Of a stretch of DNA of 64,000 nucleotides, positions 48,413 through 60,506 are shown piece after piece. Origin of the DNA: Atrina japonica (Eukaryota; Mollusca; Bivalvia; Pterioida; Pinnidae); contig BROG01000240.1 of the NCBI GenBank assembly GCA_030159075.1, positions 726,501 through 790,500 on the forward strand. Direction: 5' to 3'. Both the position numbers and the translations under genes were made by a program. Within the stretch, counting starts at the first letter, position 1; each line of letters starts with the position of its first letter. The notes beneath the pieces were generated by a model. That model searched no databases. It was given only the letters and a program-made list of their open reading frames with translations, and was not told the origin of the DNA.

Positions 48413-48870
48413 TCAGTATTTCAGTGTTCTCTACATCATAACGTAAACTACCATAGCCTAAATCAGTATGCTAATTAAAATGCATTCTCCAGTCTTGATT
48501 GCTAAAAAAATTTTAGTTTTACACAAAATATTTATTTACATCTAGCCTAAAATAACTGGACAGCTTCCATCAGTCTGTATTTTGTCTAGAAGTTATACAT
48601 GATGCAGTAAACCAAAGAGCAAGTTGGTAAATTATATGAATAAATATACAGGTAATTATAGAAATAATTTGAGAAATTTACATTTGTATTCATTTTAAGA
48701 CTTGTGTGTGGATTAAATAACACAGACTGTTTATAAGACATTCATTTATTTCAAGGTTATACACAAACATGAGAATATGTAATTTACATGTTCCTTTAAA
48801 TAAACATGCACCACCTGTTCTTTGTCTTGATATTTCCATTACTCTATGTTTGGCACCAAAATTGTGAGTT
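48413..48870. other. Unique sequence
   Basis: No feature recognised. Confidence 0.4.
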
Positions 48871-49320
48871 AGTATGCAAATACACTGACCACAGGGGTAT
48901 AGACCTCAAGGCATTTTTTCTTTTATTGACCAAGTAAGTCTGAGTGGATGATATTTAAATGCACCATAAGTCAGTTTGCAAGTTTCTCGACTTTGAAGGT
49001 CTAGATATTAAAGGCAATATCTGTTTTATTGACCAAGTAAGTAGAAGTGGATGGTATTTACATGTAGGTCAGTCTGCAGGTATATTGACTTTGAGGGTCA
49101 AATCTTAAAAGGCAATACCGGTACCATTTTTATCAACCAAGCAAGTCTTTAGTGATTACTACTTACATGTAGGTCAATATGCGAGTGTCATTTCAATTTA
49201 CAAGTTAGCAAAAAGACGCATGAAGTACTTTTGTATACAGAGCACAGGGGGTCTAGACATAAAGGGCGACACCTCTTTTATCGACCAGGTTAGTCTAAGT
49301 GGATGGTATTTACATCAGCT
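48871..49320. repeat. Degenerate ~104-bp repeat, about four units
   Basis: Units carry TTTTATTGACCAAGTAAGTC, then GTGGATGGTATTTACATG, then GGTCAGTCTGCA, then AAAGGCAATA. Starts near 48920, 49024, 49128 and 49273; the third is longer through an insertion. The 77-codon frame at 49220-49453 overlaps this array. Confidence 0.75.
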
Positions 49321-50185
49321 TAAGCATGATGTAATTTATAACAGTGATATTGATTATGTTTCTTATAAATTTAGGTTTTGGGGGATTGCGTGGGAAGAAC
49401 AAAGAATCGTAATCCACTGCATGAAGTTATACCTGTCAGGTGAAAATATTTAATCAGAAACTTAAGAATTAACTGTATTTTTCAAGTATGATGGTCTCAA
49501 GACATTTGCAGATTTTCTGTCTGGTAACATGAAAAAAAAAATCGATTTCAATTTAATCTCAACTTTCAACAAGGATCCAACATGTAAAATATGGTTTATT
49601 ATCAAGTTACCTGTAATAGTTAGAAACGCCTATGCACCTAGAATGTTTTTATGACCATATGAAATATATGTCACTTGAATTAAAAGAAGACATTTCATTT
49701 AAAGTAACTCTTAACCTTTCCTGGCCCATCTTATTGTATTTTAAATTTTCCATAAAACAAAACAAAAGATATATATGTTTATTGAAGAGTAGAAGCCTCG
49801 TTTAAAAATCAAACATGATATTTTAAAGTGGAAAGGTGCCTGTCCGTCTTAACTTTCTACCTGGTAATCAATGGATGATCTAGCAGAACTCAATTGCCCT
49901 ATACAAGCTGTACATTTTACATACCATGTTGGTCTCGATTTAATTGCATCTAAGATACTTGTATCTGGGGAATTTATCTTCAATGACAGCTCAAATCATT
50001 TAAAGTACCAGAAAACCACAACTTGTAATTTAATTTTTAAGGACATTAATTAGGCATTCATGTGTCCTAAAACCAGACAGTGTCATATGTACCGTATGTC
50101 AAGTCTTATGCCATAAGAAAAGTATCAATGACATTGCTTTATAATTTGCCCCCTAAATGAATATCAATGTACATTTTCACCATCA
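49321..50185. other. Unique sequence
   Basis: A 60-codon plus frame at 49871-50053 has no recognisable domain. Confidence 0.4.
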
Positions 50186-50187
50186 AA

Positions 50188-50472
50188 TGGTTTGTTTGTT
50201 TACTGTTGTTTAACGTCACAGTCAAGAATCTTTTACTCATATGGAGACGTCACTAAATGCTAGTACAGGGCTTAAAATTTTGGCCTAATGCTCGACACAT
50301 ATGGTCATTGAGCAGTGACGTTTCTTTACTGTGCCAATACCTACTGTGACATGGGACCTCGGTTTTTACTGTCTTGTTCCAAGGACAAGAGACCAACTTG
50401 CCGCTGGCTGGACTCGACCTCATGACCTCATGATCAAGAGTCGAGCGCATTACCGACTGAGCCAGGTTGGCT
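50188..50472 (-). mobile_element. tRNA-derived SINE, Lys-like head, copy A
   Basis: On the minus strand, CCTGGCTCAGTCGGTAATGC is an excellent box A. ACTCTTGATC is the anticodon-arm position of a Lys-type tRNA, and GAGGTCGAGTCC is a box B form. The body shares TTGAGCAGTGACGTTTCTTT and CATATGGAGACGTCACTAAA with 61785-62062. The distal end carries TTGTTTGTTTACTG. The head is intact enough to suggest a fairly young copy. Confidence 0.85.
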
Positions 50473-50529
50473 CACCATCAAATGGTAACAAACATGAAAA
50501 TCATCATTTTAAAACATTGCAGGGAAAGG

Positions 50530-50855
50530 TTCTATTTGTTTGTTTGATTCTTGTTTTATATCCCATCACAAGTTTTTCACTTAAATGGAGATATCACTGG
50601 CTTTAGGTGAAGTGCCTCAAATTGTAACCTGTGCTATGGCATGATGCCAATGCAGTGAGGATTCTTTTACATCCCGGATCAATTTTAATTCTCATCGGTA
50701 AGACCCTTAGTTAATTTTGTATGCCGAATGCTTGGCAAAGAAACAGTCACCACCATTTTCTAAAATCTATAGCTTGACCCGATACTGAAAACTGAACAAT
50801 GGACTTTCTGCTTACAAGTTGAATGGTCTGCCTCTTGACCACCACATGCGGTTGT
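50530..50855 (-). mobile_element. tRNA-derived SINE, Ala-like head, near full length
   Basis: Minus strand: CCGCATGTGGTGGTCAAGAG, then AACTTGTAAGC in the anticodon position and a decayed box B. Body phrases CAATGCAGTGAGGATTCTTT and AAATGGAGATATCACTGGCT (plus strand) align with other SINEs here. The tail side is GTTTGTTTGATTCTTG. It sits 58 bp from the preceding SINE in the same orientation. Confidence 0.75.
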
Positions 50856-51141
50856 AGGGAAAGATAGGTTATATGTCATGTGTATCTGATGAACCTTTCT
50901 AAAGAGTAGTCGTTTACATACAAAATACACACCAACATATTTTACACGGCACTGAGAATAGACCAAGTCCAAAACAGGGTATAAAAACTGAAGGATAGCA
51001 TGTGCATGTTTATAGGCCATGCAAGTTTAGTTGATGCACAAGAAGTCAAAGCAGGTAAAATGGACTTCAACCATTCTTCTTAACACAAAGGCATAATATA
51101 CCCCCCCCCCCAACATCATACAGGTGAGCTAAAAATGTCTT
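50856..51141. other. Unique sequence
   Basis: Poly-C tract at about 51100-51110; nothing else. Confidence 0.4.
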
Positions 51142-51231
51142 TTACTCATCAACCCCTGAAAAACAATGGGCTCTTCTGTAAATCAATGACTTAGACCAGT
51201 CCAAATGTGTCTTCAGGGGTAAATGGGTTAA
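51142..51231. mobile_element. 91-bp TTAA palindromic element, copy 12
   Basis: TTACTCATCAACCCCTGAAA start and TTCAGGGGTAAATGGGTTAA end. Confidence 0.85.
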
Positions 51232-52347
51232 GCTTTGTAAGCTAATTTCTTAACTCTACACAGCCTAAGAAATATCCATGTAATGTATATCATGTAAGTT
51301 AAATATTAATCCACAAACACAGCTTTATCAACTAACACACATAACCATAGTAAAAAGATACTTTTTCATATAATGACATCCTTGAACTTTGATGCATCTG
51401 TCATACAACATGGCAAATACATGTTGTACCATTAATCATCAAATGACATTATACTTACTGTCTTTGTTTAAATGGTGTTTTGCTAAAAATATAAAAAAAA
51501 ATGTCATGTTGCAACATAAACCACAGGGTCAGCAAATTGGGGCAGGGTGGGACAGGGTGGGGCAAAATTGGTACGGAGCAGAAAAAGCAGGATAAGGTAG
51601 GACACCCTGCTTAAAACCTCTATCTGGGACACTGAATCACTTACAAAATATCAGTGCCAGATACACTGTTGCAATGTTGTGAAGTGTTTTTACTCCAAAA
51701 TTTTTTAAAAAGTCTGTCATCATGTGACCAAAAAATTGTTGAGTTTGTCATGAAACAACAATAGAACAAAATAAGTCAAGAGCATATCTAGATCTACATC
51801 AAACTTCAGCTATGGGACACAGAGATTACAAATGGTTTACAGATCATGAAATCTGAATCAATTAACACTTACAACTATACATTTCAGTCTAACACAAATT
51901 CATCACAACTAAAATCTTTATATCCATTCCAATCCATCAAGGACCCTTTAGTAAAAAGCTTTAATCCCCAATAGTTTTTGGATAGTAATGTGATTTTTGT
52001 GGAAGAAACAATCAGAGCATTTATTGTGTTTTTAGTAAATGGATTAATTTACAACACTTGCCTTCACTCAAGATGTTAAACTAATGTAATCTGAAATAAA
52101 GAAAACTGGTAAAAAAAAATATAAAGATTCTGCCATTAGGCAAAAAAAAAAACTGTGACATCCAGATGGTGATGGAAGTGGCATGATTATTTGAACTTGC
52201 ATGTCATATGTTGATTGTGTTTGTGCTCAGACCATTTTCACTGCAACATTTGTGCTTAGTCATTTTCCTTATGGCCACTAGCATTCAGTGTTTTGCCAAC
52301 TGAAAAAAGGCAAAAATTTGTATATTGTAAGCAGTGTGCTTAAATAA
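51232..52347. other. Unique sequence
   Basis: A G-rich GGGCAGGGTGGGACAGGGTG patch at 51540-51560. No gene recognised. Confidence 0.4.
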
Positions 52348-52438
52348 TTATCTCATCAACCCCTGAAAAACAATGAACTCTGCTGTAAATCAATGACTTA
52401 GACCAGTCCAAATGTATCTCTAGGAGGTGAATAAGATA
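52348..52438. mobile_element. 91-bp TTAA palindromic element, copy 13
   Basis: TTATCTCATCAACCCCTGAA start, CTCTAGGAGGTGAATAAGAT end; the right terminus is mutated. Confidence 0.8.
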
Positions 52439-54529
52439 ACAGATGCTTGTAAAAAAAAAACTTACATAGTCGGCATGTGCTTGTTAATCTAATGTGCTTG
52501 TTGATCTGATATGCACATTCATCAGATATGTTTGCTCATACTGAAAAAAGGCTATTGTCTCAGTTTACTTATCTAGATGAACACAAAATAATATTTTTTA
52601 TGTTTCGTCACATTTTATAAATGGTGACTTCTTTAGTCATTTGGAAAATTGTGGCATAAATATTAGCGCTAAGTCGCCTTAAGTATAGACCTGTTTCATA
52701 ATGAATAATCATTGGCTTATATTTCCTGCAGCCAAAAATCCATCAGCATTATAGATAATATTGTTTAAGAATTAAATTATTGCAAAAGGCTCGACATGGC
52801 ACCTTTTGACAGACTTTTGTGTGATTATGACATCACAATCGAATGATGTATGTCAAATAGAGCGCATGGAGAGGAACAATTCAGATGTTTGGCAATAGGT
52901 CAATTATTGGTCAACTTGATATTTGAGGCCCTATTTGGTTTCAGACAGATTTCAATACCAATTGTAACTTGGATTGTCAATTATCTTCATATAAGTGTAA
53001 ATTGGAGTCAGCTGGCAGAAAAACATCAGGAAAACCCGAGAGATCAATGGTGTCATATGAGAGAGGGTATTGACCAATCGTTTGATGTTAATTTTTACAG
53101 ACCACATATCACCATGATAGTATCACACTTGCTCTTTATCTATCTTTCCGGTGTTTTTAATACAGCAATTTAGTACATATACAAGATGTTCCTATGATCT
53201 TATAGATCTTAACAGGGACTTAAAATATCTGAATCTTTTAAATGTTTCTGATCTACAGTAATATCTATATAGACCAGTTATCAGTCAACACCACATCCGA
53301 TTACAGTTTTCCCAGAAGCCCGTGCCTGTGGCTTGCTGTTTTATGCACTTAATATCTACTGAGGTAAATCGAATTTTGTAAGATCCCCTGCTATTATACA
53401 GTGCTGCAGACTTGTAAAAATGAATAATTTTTCAACAAATTTGCATAATCTCTTGTAAAGAATGACACAATGATGAAATGTTACAACTCTCATAAATTAA
53501 ATTTTGAATCCCTGAGCTCCGTTGTCTATGCCATGCTGCAAAATTTTCAATTTATATTAAAATAGCGAAAGTACACTGCGTAGGTGTTGACTGCAGTAAA
53601 CTGAAATCAAATCAAAAGAATTTTAATATAGCTGGAGAAAATAGTGGGGAAGGTAGTAAACAACTCGTTTATCTTAAGTCTACCTGTAGCTGTTAAATCA
53701 TTTCTATTTAACTTTCTCAGGACCACCATTTCCAACCTTGGTAAGGCAGAATTTTGACATAAATATATGATTTAAAGGTACGACAACTTTATGACATAAA
53801 ACATTTGTGGTTTTGTAGTAAGAATTTTAAGATATACATGACCAGTTTTATCAGTTTTGACAGTTTAAACATTTTGTAGGGAAAATTTAGCAATCTGTAT
53901 TAATTTTGCAATTAGTCTATATTGTATAAATCATGACTCCTCATGTCCATATAATAACCACTAATTCTTTTATTAGAGGTCAGGGTACCACTGTATTATA
54001 TTATGTAGTATAATAGGTACCACTTAATTACAGCTGATATATTCTAATCATGAGGGCACCGGCACCACCTAATCAAAGTTTATTATGCTCTGAAAATAAG
54101 GTATCACCTAACTGGATGTAGTATACCTGTATAGTTAGTCTACATGCAAAAGGCAAGGATACCACAAAAAATGCCACAATCTAAGTGTTTGGAGTGCCAT
54201 CAAGATGCCACCTTTAAATATGGTTAGTGTAAAATCTTGTAATCAGCTGACAAGTTTGATGTCTAAGTACATGTAACTTTGACCTCAATTGTCTACACTT
54301 GTCACAATTGTATCTGACTTTGATGTCAATTACTGACATGTGATTGACAGTAAATATTGAATGAACAATTGTGTTTATCAATTAGTCTCTGTACTATATA
54401 TTTACTCAATTAATTAATTTGCACCTGAAGAATGTGTGAAAATATGCTGAGAAAGCATAGGGCATTCAAGTACAGGTATTGGCTGATTAGCTTTAATACT
54501 ATGTCACATCTGTGTAGTTGAAACCATGA
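52439..54529. other. Longest unique stretch, no gene seen
   Basis: A 107-codon plus frame at 52850-53173 is the longest non-repetitive ATG frame in the window. It has no recognisable domain, no clear splice context, and is followed by stops in all frames. No repeat was recognised. Confidence 0.4.
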
Positions 54530-55020
54530 CCAAGATGTATGAGTGGCAGCTGATATATTGATATATACATAGTGGTTGATGTGGCAGATATATATTGATA
54601 TGGACATGGTGGTTGGCATGACAGATATACTGATAAAAACATTTGGCGTGGCAAATATATTGATATAAACATAGTGGTTGGTGTGAAAGACATATTGATA
54701 TAGACGTTGTGGATAATATATTGATATTGATGTTGTGATTGGTGTGGCAGATATATTGATATAAATGTAGTGGTTAGTGTGGCAGATAAACAGATATAGA
54801 CGTTGTGGTTGGTGTGGCAGATATATCTGATATAGACGTTGTGGATGATATATTGATATTGATGTTGTGGTTGGTGTGGCAGATATATATTGATATAGAT
54901 GGGGTTGATGTGGCAGATATATTGATATAGGCATTGTAATTAGTGTGGCAGATATATTGATATAGACGTTGTGGTTGGTGTGGCAGATATATTGATATAG
55001 ACGTTGTGGCTGGTGTGACA
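54530..55020. repeat. ~35-bp satellite, about 14 units
   Basis: The unit is GTTGGTGTGGCAGATATATT followed by GATATAGACGTTGTG. Units vary in length from 27 to 40 bp, with variants TAAACATAGTG and a shortened GTGGATAATATATTG. The 215-codon minus frame is an artefact. Confidence 0.92.
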
Positions 55021-55873
55021 AGTAGCTGTATATCTTTAGTCCATATACCTTCTTCAATTACAAGGTAGTTGTTAGTTTTAAGTGGTGGAGGGGAGAATCT
55101 GGTTACAATGTGTTAAATATGTATTCTTCTGCCTCACAAGATGAAATTAAAAAAATGTTATTCATAAATAAATTTATACAACTGTAAGACTGAAATGCTT
55201 GATAATCCAAATATGTGTAATGCACTTTTTATAAATTGCATTCCTTGGTACACTATTATCAGAGAAAATGTCCAGTGACTGTTTTTGTAAAACCATATTC
55301 AACTTGTGAAAATTTCAGTAGGTGACAGACAGCTTCACACCTGTAGATCTGTAGCAGTACATTAATCAACACTCCATTATGAAATTAATGATTGCTCCCT
55401 ACCATCATCCAATCATTAACATTTGATGGTATATATTGAAAATATAAAACATACTCTCCTCCTCACTCATTTGCAGCATTAATGAGCATTGCTATCCATC
55501 AGAAGACCTGATAATGTCCAAACAATATACAGGAATATATCCCCTCTGGAACATTATGTTCTAGATCTCGATGTGATGGTCTGATATGATCTCTATCTTC
55601 CTGTTTGTCAGATAGAATGTATCTTGGGGATAGAACTCGGAAGTGCTAGCATGCATTTGTATCTTATCAGTTCAAAAGACTTCATTCGTCTATGTTTCAT
55701 TTCATGTACTGAAACAAATATATATTTATTTTATACAAAAATTTACTGGCTAAAAATAGCTAGCTACAAAAATGGTTTGTTATAAATAACGTCATTCCAA
55801 AACAACAACAATTTTTGAATTTGAATTTTAAATAGGCCTAGTGCTTTACACCACACTCTACAAAATTTCAGTT
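55021..55873. other. Unique sequence with one SINE-tail-like phrase
   Basis: 55060-55112 (AAGGTAGTTGTTAGTTTTAA, GGTGGAGGGGAGAATCTGGT, TACAATG) resembles the distal SINE module at 14.27 kb in the same orientation. Nothing else recognised. Confidence 0.35.
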
Positions 55874-56100
55874 ACTGTACGTGTATTTATTTTTTTAGCG
55901 GTATTCTAATATTAGCGCCTTTTCACACTCAAGTCATTGCACTAATTCAAGGGTAGCGCTAAATTTTCTCCATCCTGTCATTCCGTATACACAACAAAGC
56001 TCATGAAATTAATTGCATGAATTTAAGATTGCGCTAATAAATCTATATCACCTGAGAGCACTAAAATATGAGTGCGCAAATTTAAATACGAATACAGTAT
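55874..56100. mobile_element. MITE with TACTGTA termini
   Basis: The left end TACTGTACGTGTATTTAT and the right end TTAAATACGAATACAGTA are imperfect inverted complements over about 17 bp. Inner sub-terminal AATATTAGCGC and GAGTGCGCAAAT also pair partly. No reading frame, about 227 bp. Confidence 0.55.
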
Positions 56101-56379
56101 ACGTTGGTTGCCAGCTTTGTTATAATGGTGGAAGGGAGAACCAAAACAACACCAAAGATTGTTCTAAAAGCCTACCAGGATAAAATGGCACATTTGGGTT
56201 CTATGAGAAACCAAAAATGATATTGTCCATTATCCAAAAATAGGGGGAAGAGGTCAACCATTTTTTCCTTGCACTGATTCCTCACAATACTGTAAGTCTA
56301 ATATTTTTGTGCCAACAAGTAGGCTCTGTCACCCTTGTTATGAATCACTTTGAACTCATTGTGTTTAATTGTGCCAATA
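56101..56379. other. Unique sequence with SINE-tail-like phrase
   Basis: 56104-56150 (GTTGGTTGCCAGCTTTGTTA, GGTGGAAGGGAGAACC) echoes the module at 14.27 and 55.06 kb. Confidence 0.35.
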
Positions 56380-56506
56380 TACAGTGAAACCTGTCTTGAA
56401 AGACCAAACTCATCAAAGACCACCTGTCTTGAGAGACCACATTCTGAAAAATCCTTTTGAATAAACCTCCTTGTGACTGATTGGGTGGCGTCTCAAGACA
56501 GGTTCC
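56380..56506. mobile_element. Flow-type inverted-repeat element, copy 6
   Basis: TACAGTGAAACCTGTCTTGA start and TCTCAAGACAGGTT end are inverted complements; the interior is AAAGACCACCTGTCTTGAGA. Shorter than other copies. Confidence 0.65.
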
Positions 56507-56569
56507 CCCGTATCTTGGAAGACCTATGCTGTCCCATCACAGTAAGATAGCTAGATGTATTTCATCATC

Positions 56570-56710
56570 AGATCTAAGTTTAATAGTTTTCCAACAGCAG
56601 GCCGGTGATCTCTTCCTGGGTACATTGTAACCAGGTTCTCCCCTCCACCAATAAAAAAAACTGGCCACCATCATATAACCACCAAAAATTATTGAGTGTG
56701 GCATACAAAC
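56570..56710. mobile_element. Single-unit SINE-tail copy (ancestor form of the 39-bp satellite)
   Basis: CAGCAGGCCGGTGATCTCTT, one TCCTGGGTACATTGTAACCA-GGTTCTCC unit, then AAAAAAACTGGCCACCATCA and TTGAGTGTGGCA. It gives the unexpanded reference for the array at 17031-18893. Confidence 0.75.
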
Positions 56711-57268
56711 AAAAAATTAAATAATAAAAAAAGCAGATCTAAATTACAATAGAGACTGTATTGAAGAAACCAAAGACTGATACAAGCTTAGCAATTATGA
56801 TTCAATTATCTCAAATGTGTGTGTTTACTTTAATAAATCAATATTCAATAAATATCCTAGCCAGTAATTATCTTAGCAATATATACACAAGCATAAAGTG
56901 GTAGAAACTAAATTATACAAACTCATATTACAAAAGATCAGACAACAGTATGATAAATACACTGATGTTAATATCAATTTAATGGATGGAGAATCATGGA
57001 CAGCTTTGATGCACTTAGTCTAATTATTTACAAAGCTGATTTGGTGACATAAATATTATTAATTGATCATACCAAAATCTGGCTGTCACTCTCCTGTTTA
57101 AATCTTCAATTCAAATGAAATGGACAGTTAACTTGAAACTGATGACATAGTCAAATCGCTATTGAAAGAGATCGGGACCTGATGTCATAACACTTTAAAG
57201 AATTAACTTTAATTTGACAATATTCAATTGATCCTAGGTTAGTTATGTGGGAAAGTTTGCCAGTTTAC
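56711..57268. other. Unique sequence
   Basis: No feature recognised. Confidence 0.4.
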
Positions 57269-57360
57269 TAAACCCATTCACTCCTAAAGAAACATTTGGA
57301 CAGGTCTAAGTCATTGATTTACAGAAGAGTCCATTGTTTTTCAGGGGATTGATGAGTTAA
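57269..57360. mobile_element. 91-bp TTAA palindromic element, copy 14
   Basis: Opposite orientation: TAAACCCATTCACTCCTAAA start and TCAGGGGATTGATGAGTTAA end. Confidence 0.83.
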
Positions 57361-57864
57361 CAAAAAAACTAAACTGTGATTATTTTGTTGGATATCTATA
57401 CTGGTACAAATAAAGGATAAGATATACATGTACATAGGCCATACTGCACTCGGTCAAATTATTTTGTAATTGTTAATATAGATAGGTCTGTGAGAAATGG
57501 GCAATAATATTAGAGCAAAGGTTTTAATATGGCATATATGCAGTACTACCTATTGTCAAGAAATATAAACTGGTATTTATACCTGAAATCAAATATATTG
57601 TCTAGTACAAATCTCTCTTTAACAAACATACTTAAAGTTTCCTTATTTGAATCACAAAAAATATCTAATGTAAAACTGGATTAAGTTTCTAAATTTTCTT
57701 TGTAACAAAATGAAACTGATATCTCTTCACATTGGTGTATACCACTTTTAAAGCTGACAGGAATTTATGTAAGTAGGTGAGTGAAAAAATAAAAATCATT
57801 GAGTAATCTTATAGACCTCCTGGAAATTGTACAGAGTCGAAGATATAATCATTTGCTTTGTCAT
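57361..57864. other. Unique sequence
   Basis: No feature recognised. Confidence 0.4.
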
Positions 57865-58080
57865 TCGCGGAGCCACTGTGGTCAAGTTGTTACAGCATCA
57901 CAATTTAAGCCATGAAGTCTCTCACTTCTGGTCAGCGTGGGTTCGAGCCCCGCTGGAACCTAAACTGATTTTGTCAGAAAGTTTGTCAGTTTATTTGCGG
58001 AAGGCCGGTAGTCTCTTCCAACATCAACACTGGCCACCACCATATCATCAAAAAATTTATGAGTGCAGCGATGATTGCTT
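57865..58080 (+). mobile_element. tRNA-derived SINE, Leu-like head
   Basis: GCGGAGCCACTGTGGTCAAG starts a class II tRNA-like head with a long variable arm (AGTCTCTCACTTCTGG). The box B is a perfect consensus, GTGGGTTCGAGCCCCGC. The body TTTGCGGAAGGCCGGTAGTC and ACACTGGCCACCACCATATC is the module that borders the 17-kb satellite, here lacking the GGGTACAATGTAACC segment. The head cannot be a functional tRNA because the acceptor ends do not pair properly. Confidence 0.8.
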
Positions 58081-58139
58081 GAATATTTTGACAAGAATCA
58101 TTTGTTAATAAGAAAATGGAATACATGTTAAAGTGATTG

Positions 58140-58415
58140 TTTATCCACCAGCTGATGGTCAAGTGCCACAAATATGTACCAGAGATATAGATCTATGACA
58201 ATGCAGTGATGGTTCTTTAACATGTCATAACTACAGTAACACGGGGACTGTGGTTTTTGAGATTTTGTGACTTTCGCCTCTTATATGCTGAATGCTTGAA
58301 ACAGGAACTGCCACTACTGTGACTTTAGTCTTACCTATGACCTGTTACTAGGTATCGAACCCAGAATCTTCTGTTTGTGAGTTAAATCCTGTACCAGTAG
58401 CCCACATCCCCTCCC
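58140..58415 (-). mobile_element. tRNA-derived SINE, Ala-like type
   Basis: Minus strand: GGGCTACTGGTACAGGATTT as diverged box A, and TCTGGGTTCGATACCTAG as a good box B. The body complement of ACAATGCAGTGATGGTTCTT is shared with the other Ala-like SINEs. It lies 60 bp after an opposite-strand SINE. Confidence 0.7.
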
Positions 58416-59585
58416 CCCAAAAAAAATTACGTGAAAAGCAACATAGTACCATATAGAAGATCCTGAAGTGTATCGGTAAATGAACTAAAACTTCAGAAGG
58501 TATGTAAGGACTGTTATTCATCAATACGTTCCAGGGTTTACCAAGCAGAAATGATAAATAGAGTTATTTGAAAAATAAATTTCGGAATCAAAACAGCTGT
58601 CAAAGTATAAGTTGACATCAAATAAATAGAGAAAACCGAGTAGGGTGTTGGTGTTGGTCTTCTGTCTGGGCATGACTTTGACCGGGTTGTTGCTTGACTC
58701 TAGGTATTTGATCATGGGAGCAATGTTGCTGATTTGACTAAATGCTATACAGATGCACCATTAAATCAAATATAATTGGTTTGATGATTGACCACACTCT
58801 TTAAGAGGCATTCAGACTCTCAGATGTATGATGCAGTGATTTGCAGCAAACATTTCTCCTTGATAAGCAGATCTTGCGTGGGAGGAGGTGAACTAATCAT
58901 TTCTGTAGAATGTCAACCCACGTGTTTGTGTCTGTTTGAATTTACTGGGGTTTTTTTTTTTCTCAAGTATCCACTCATTTCATGCTGTAAGTTGATTTGT
59001 AGACTCCTTAAAAATTTTGAAGTTGGGTTTTAGTCTACATGAATACCATGTATTATTCTGTTTTTAGTTAAAATGTTCATTTATTCTAGTCTACTTGCTT
59101 GCTTTGGCTTGATTTGACAAGTGGCATGACTTACTTAAAGCCCTTGCCTCTCGTCCCTGTGAGGCAGGGAGAGAAAAATGTTTAGTGTTTGTGTGTGTAT
59201 GTCCTTGCTTGAGAGGTCTGTATTTCCAATGGCTTTTTAAGTGCCACTACACCTGTACAATCTGACAAAGGTAATCAAATTGCAAATCCTAGATCATTTA
59301 CCCTCCATCTAGGCTTAGAGCTGCTGTGGACAGATTTCACCTCTGAAAATCTGACACAACCGGATATCAAAGTAGGGACTTTCATGTTAAATATCTGGCA
59401 CTCTACATACTCATGACCTACAGTGTATATGTACTATACCATACAGACCAGACTTGTGGCTTGTTTTTAAAAGTCTTCATATTGCCTGCTGACATTTGGT
59501 AGACAAAACTCTAGCTTAGTCAACTCAGTCAGGTTGTTTTTGTTTGTTTTTTTTTAACACTTTTGGACTAAGGTCAGGTCCCTTA
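58416..59585. other. Unique sequence
   Basis: Short frames only; no domain or repeat recognised. Confidence 0.4.
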
Positions 59586-59798
59586 CAATGGGACTAATAC
59601 ATGTACCACGTGATAACCGATAACGTTTGTGTGGTACCACTATCTCCAATAGTGATGGAATGTAACTATACGTAATCTTCCCACTGAAATGACAATACCG
59701 TGGGATATCATCTGCTAGCATCATTCCATCACTAATAGAAACAAAAGTCCTGCACAAACGTTATCAGGTATCATGTGGTACATGAATTAGTCCCATTG
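59586..59798. mobile_element. 213-bp fold-back element with long arms
   Basis: The left arm CAATGGGACTAATACATGTA-CCACGTGATAACC-GATAACGTTTGTG pairs with the right arm CACAAACGTTATC ... TACATGAATTAGTCCCATTG. Pairing resumes further in (AATAGTGATGGAATG with CATTCCATCACTAAT). Nearly the whole element is one imperfect palindrome with ~95-bp arms. No reading frame. Inferred MITE; target-site duplication is not evident. Confidence 0.85.
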
Positions 59799-60506
59799 GA
59801 GAAAAACAGCACAATTTTGATATTAATTGGATACCTGTAAAATCCTAATTAAAATTTTGAACAATACGTCAACAGATTTATTTAAAACAAGTTATCATTT
59901 TATTTCCCCGAATCTCATATTTTTGAATGCATCAATCACACTGTCAAATTTAGAAATTCTTTATTATTACAATAAATGATCAAACTGTTGTATAGTTAGT
60001 TGATCATTTTTTGTTGCATTTTCAAATATTTATTAGTTAATGGAAAAAAATCTTTGAATAGATTCCATTGGAAATTTTCAGCCAAGTTTTCTGTAAAAAA
60101 AAAACAAAAAACAAAAAACCATGCAATTTGCTCCTAAAACTGGGTCCCTTTTACAGACCTTAATCAGCAGGGGAAAAAAAATTACTGAATAACTACCTCT
60201 TAATCTGCATGTTACTGATATGTAAGGTGAATCAGTTGTATACTTACAAACCTTAATTACTAACTCTACACTCATTAGTACATCCATGCTACAGCTAGTT
60301 ATCTATCAATCTAAGTATAAAGCAAGAAAAATTGCATAACAACCTCTTATATTTCCATCAGATCATTATAGCCAAATAGACCAATCAAAAACACACCAGG
60401 GCCCACTGAAAGAAAACTTTACAATGTCATTTAAGTCTGAAAGTATTCTTAATTTCACCAGCTCAGCCAATCAGATTTCAGAATTGTGTAATATACTGAT
60501 GAAGCG
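59799..60506. other. Unique sequence
   Basis: CAGGGCCCACTGAAAGAAAA at 60399 resembles other GGGCCC-led phrases. No gene recognised. Confidence 0.35.

Noticed and set aside
52850..53173. 107-codon plus-strand frame, longest outside repeats
   Set aside because: No domain, no splice or promoter context, and a length expected by chance in 64 kb; left as unique sequence.
54410..55057. 215-codon minus-strand frame
   Set aside because: Translation of the ~35-bp array with irregular unit length.
57865..57960. Possible tRNA-Leu gene
   Set aside because: Good box B and long variable arm, but it is fused directly to a SINE body shared with other loci and its cloverleaf pairing is imperfect.
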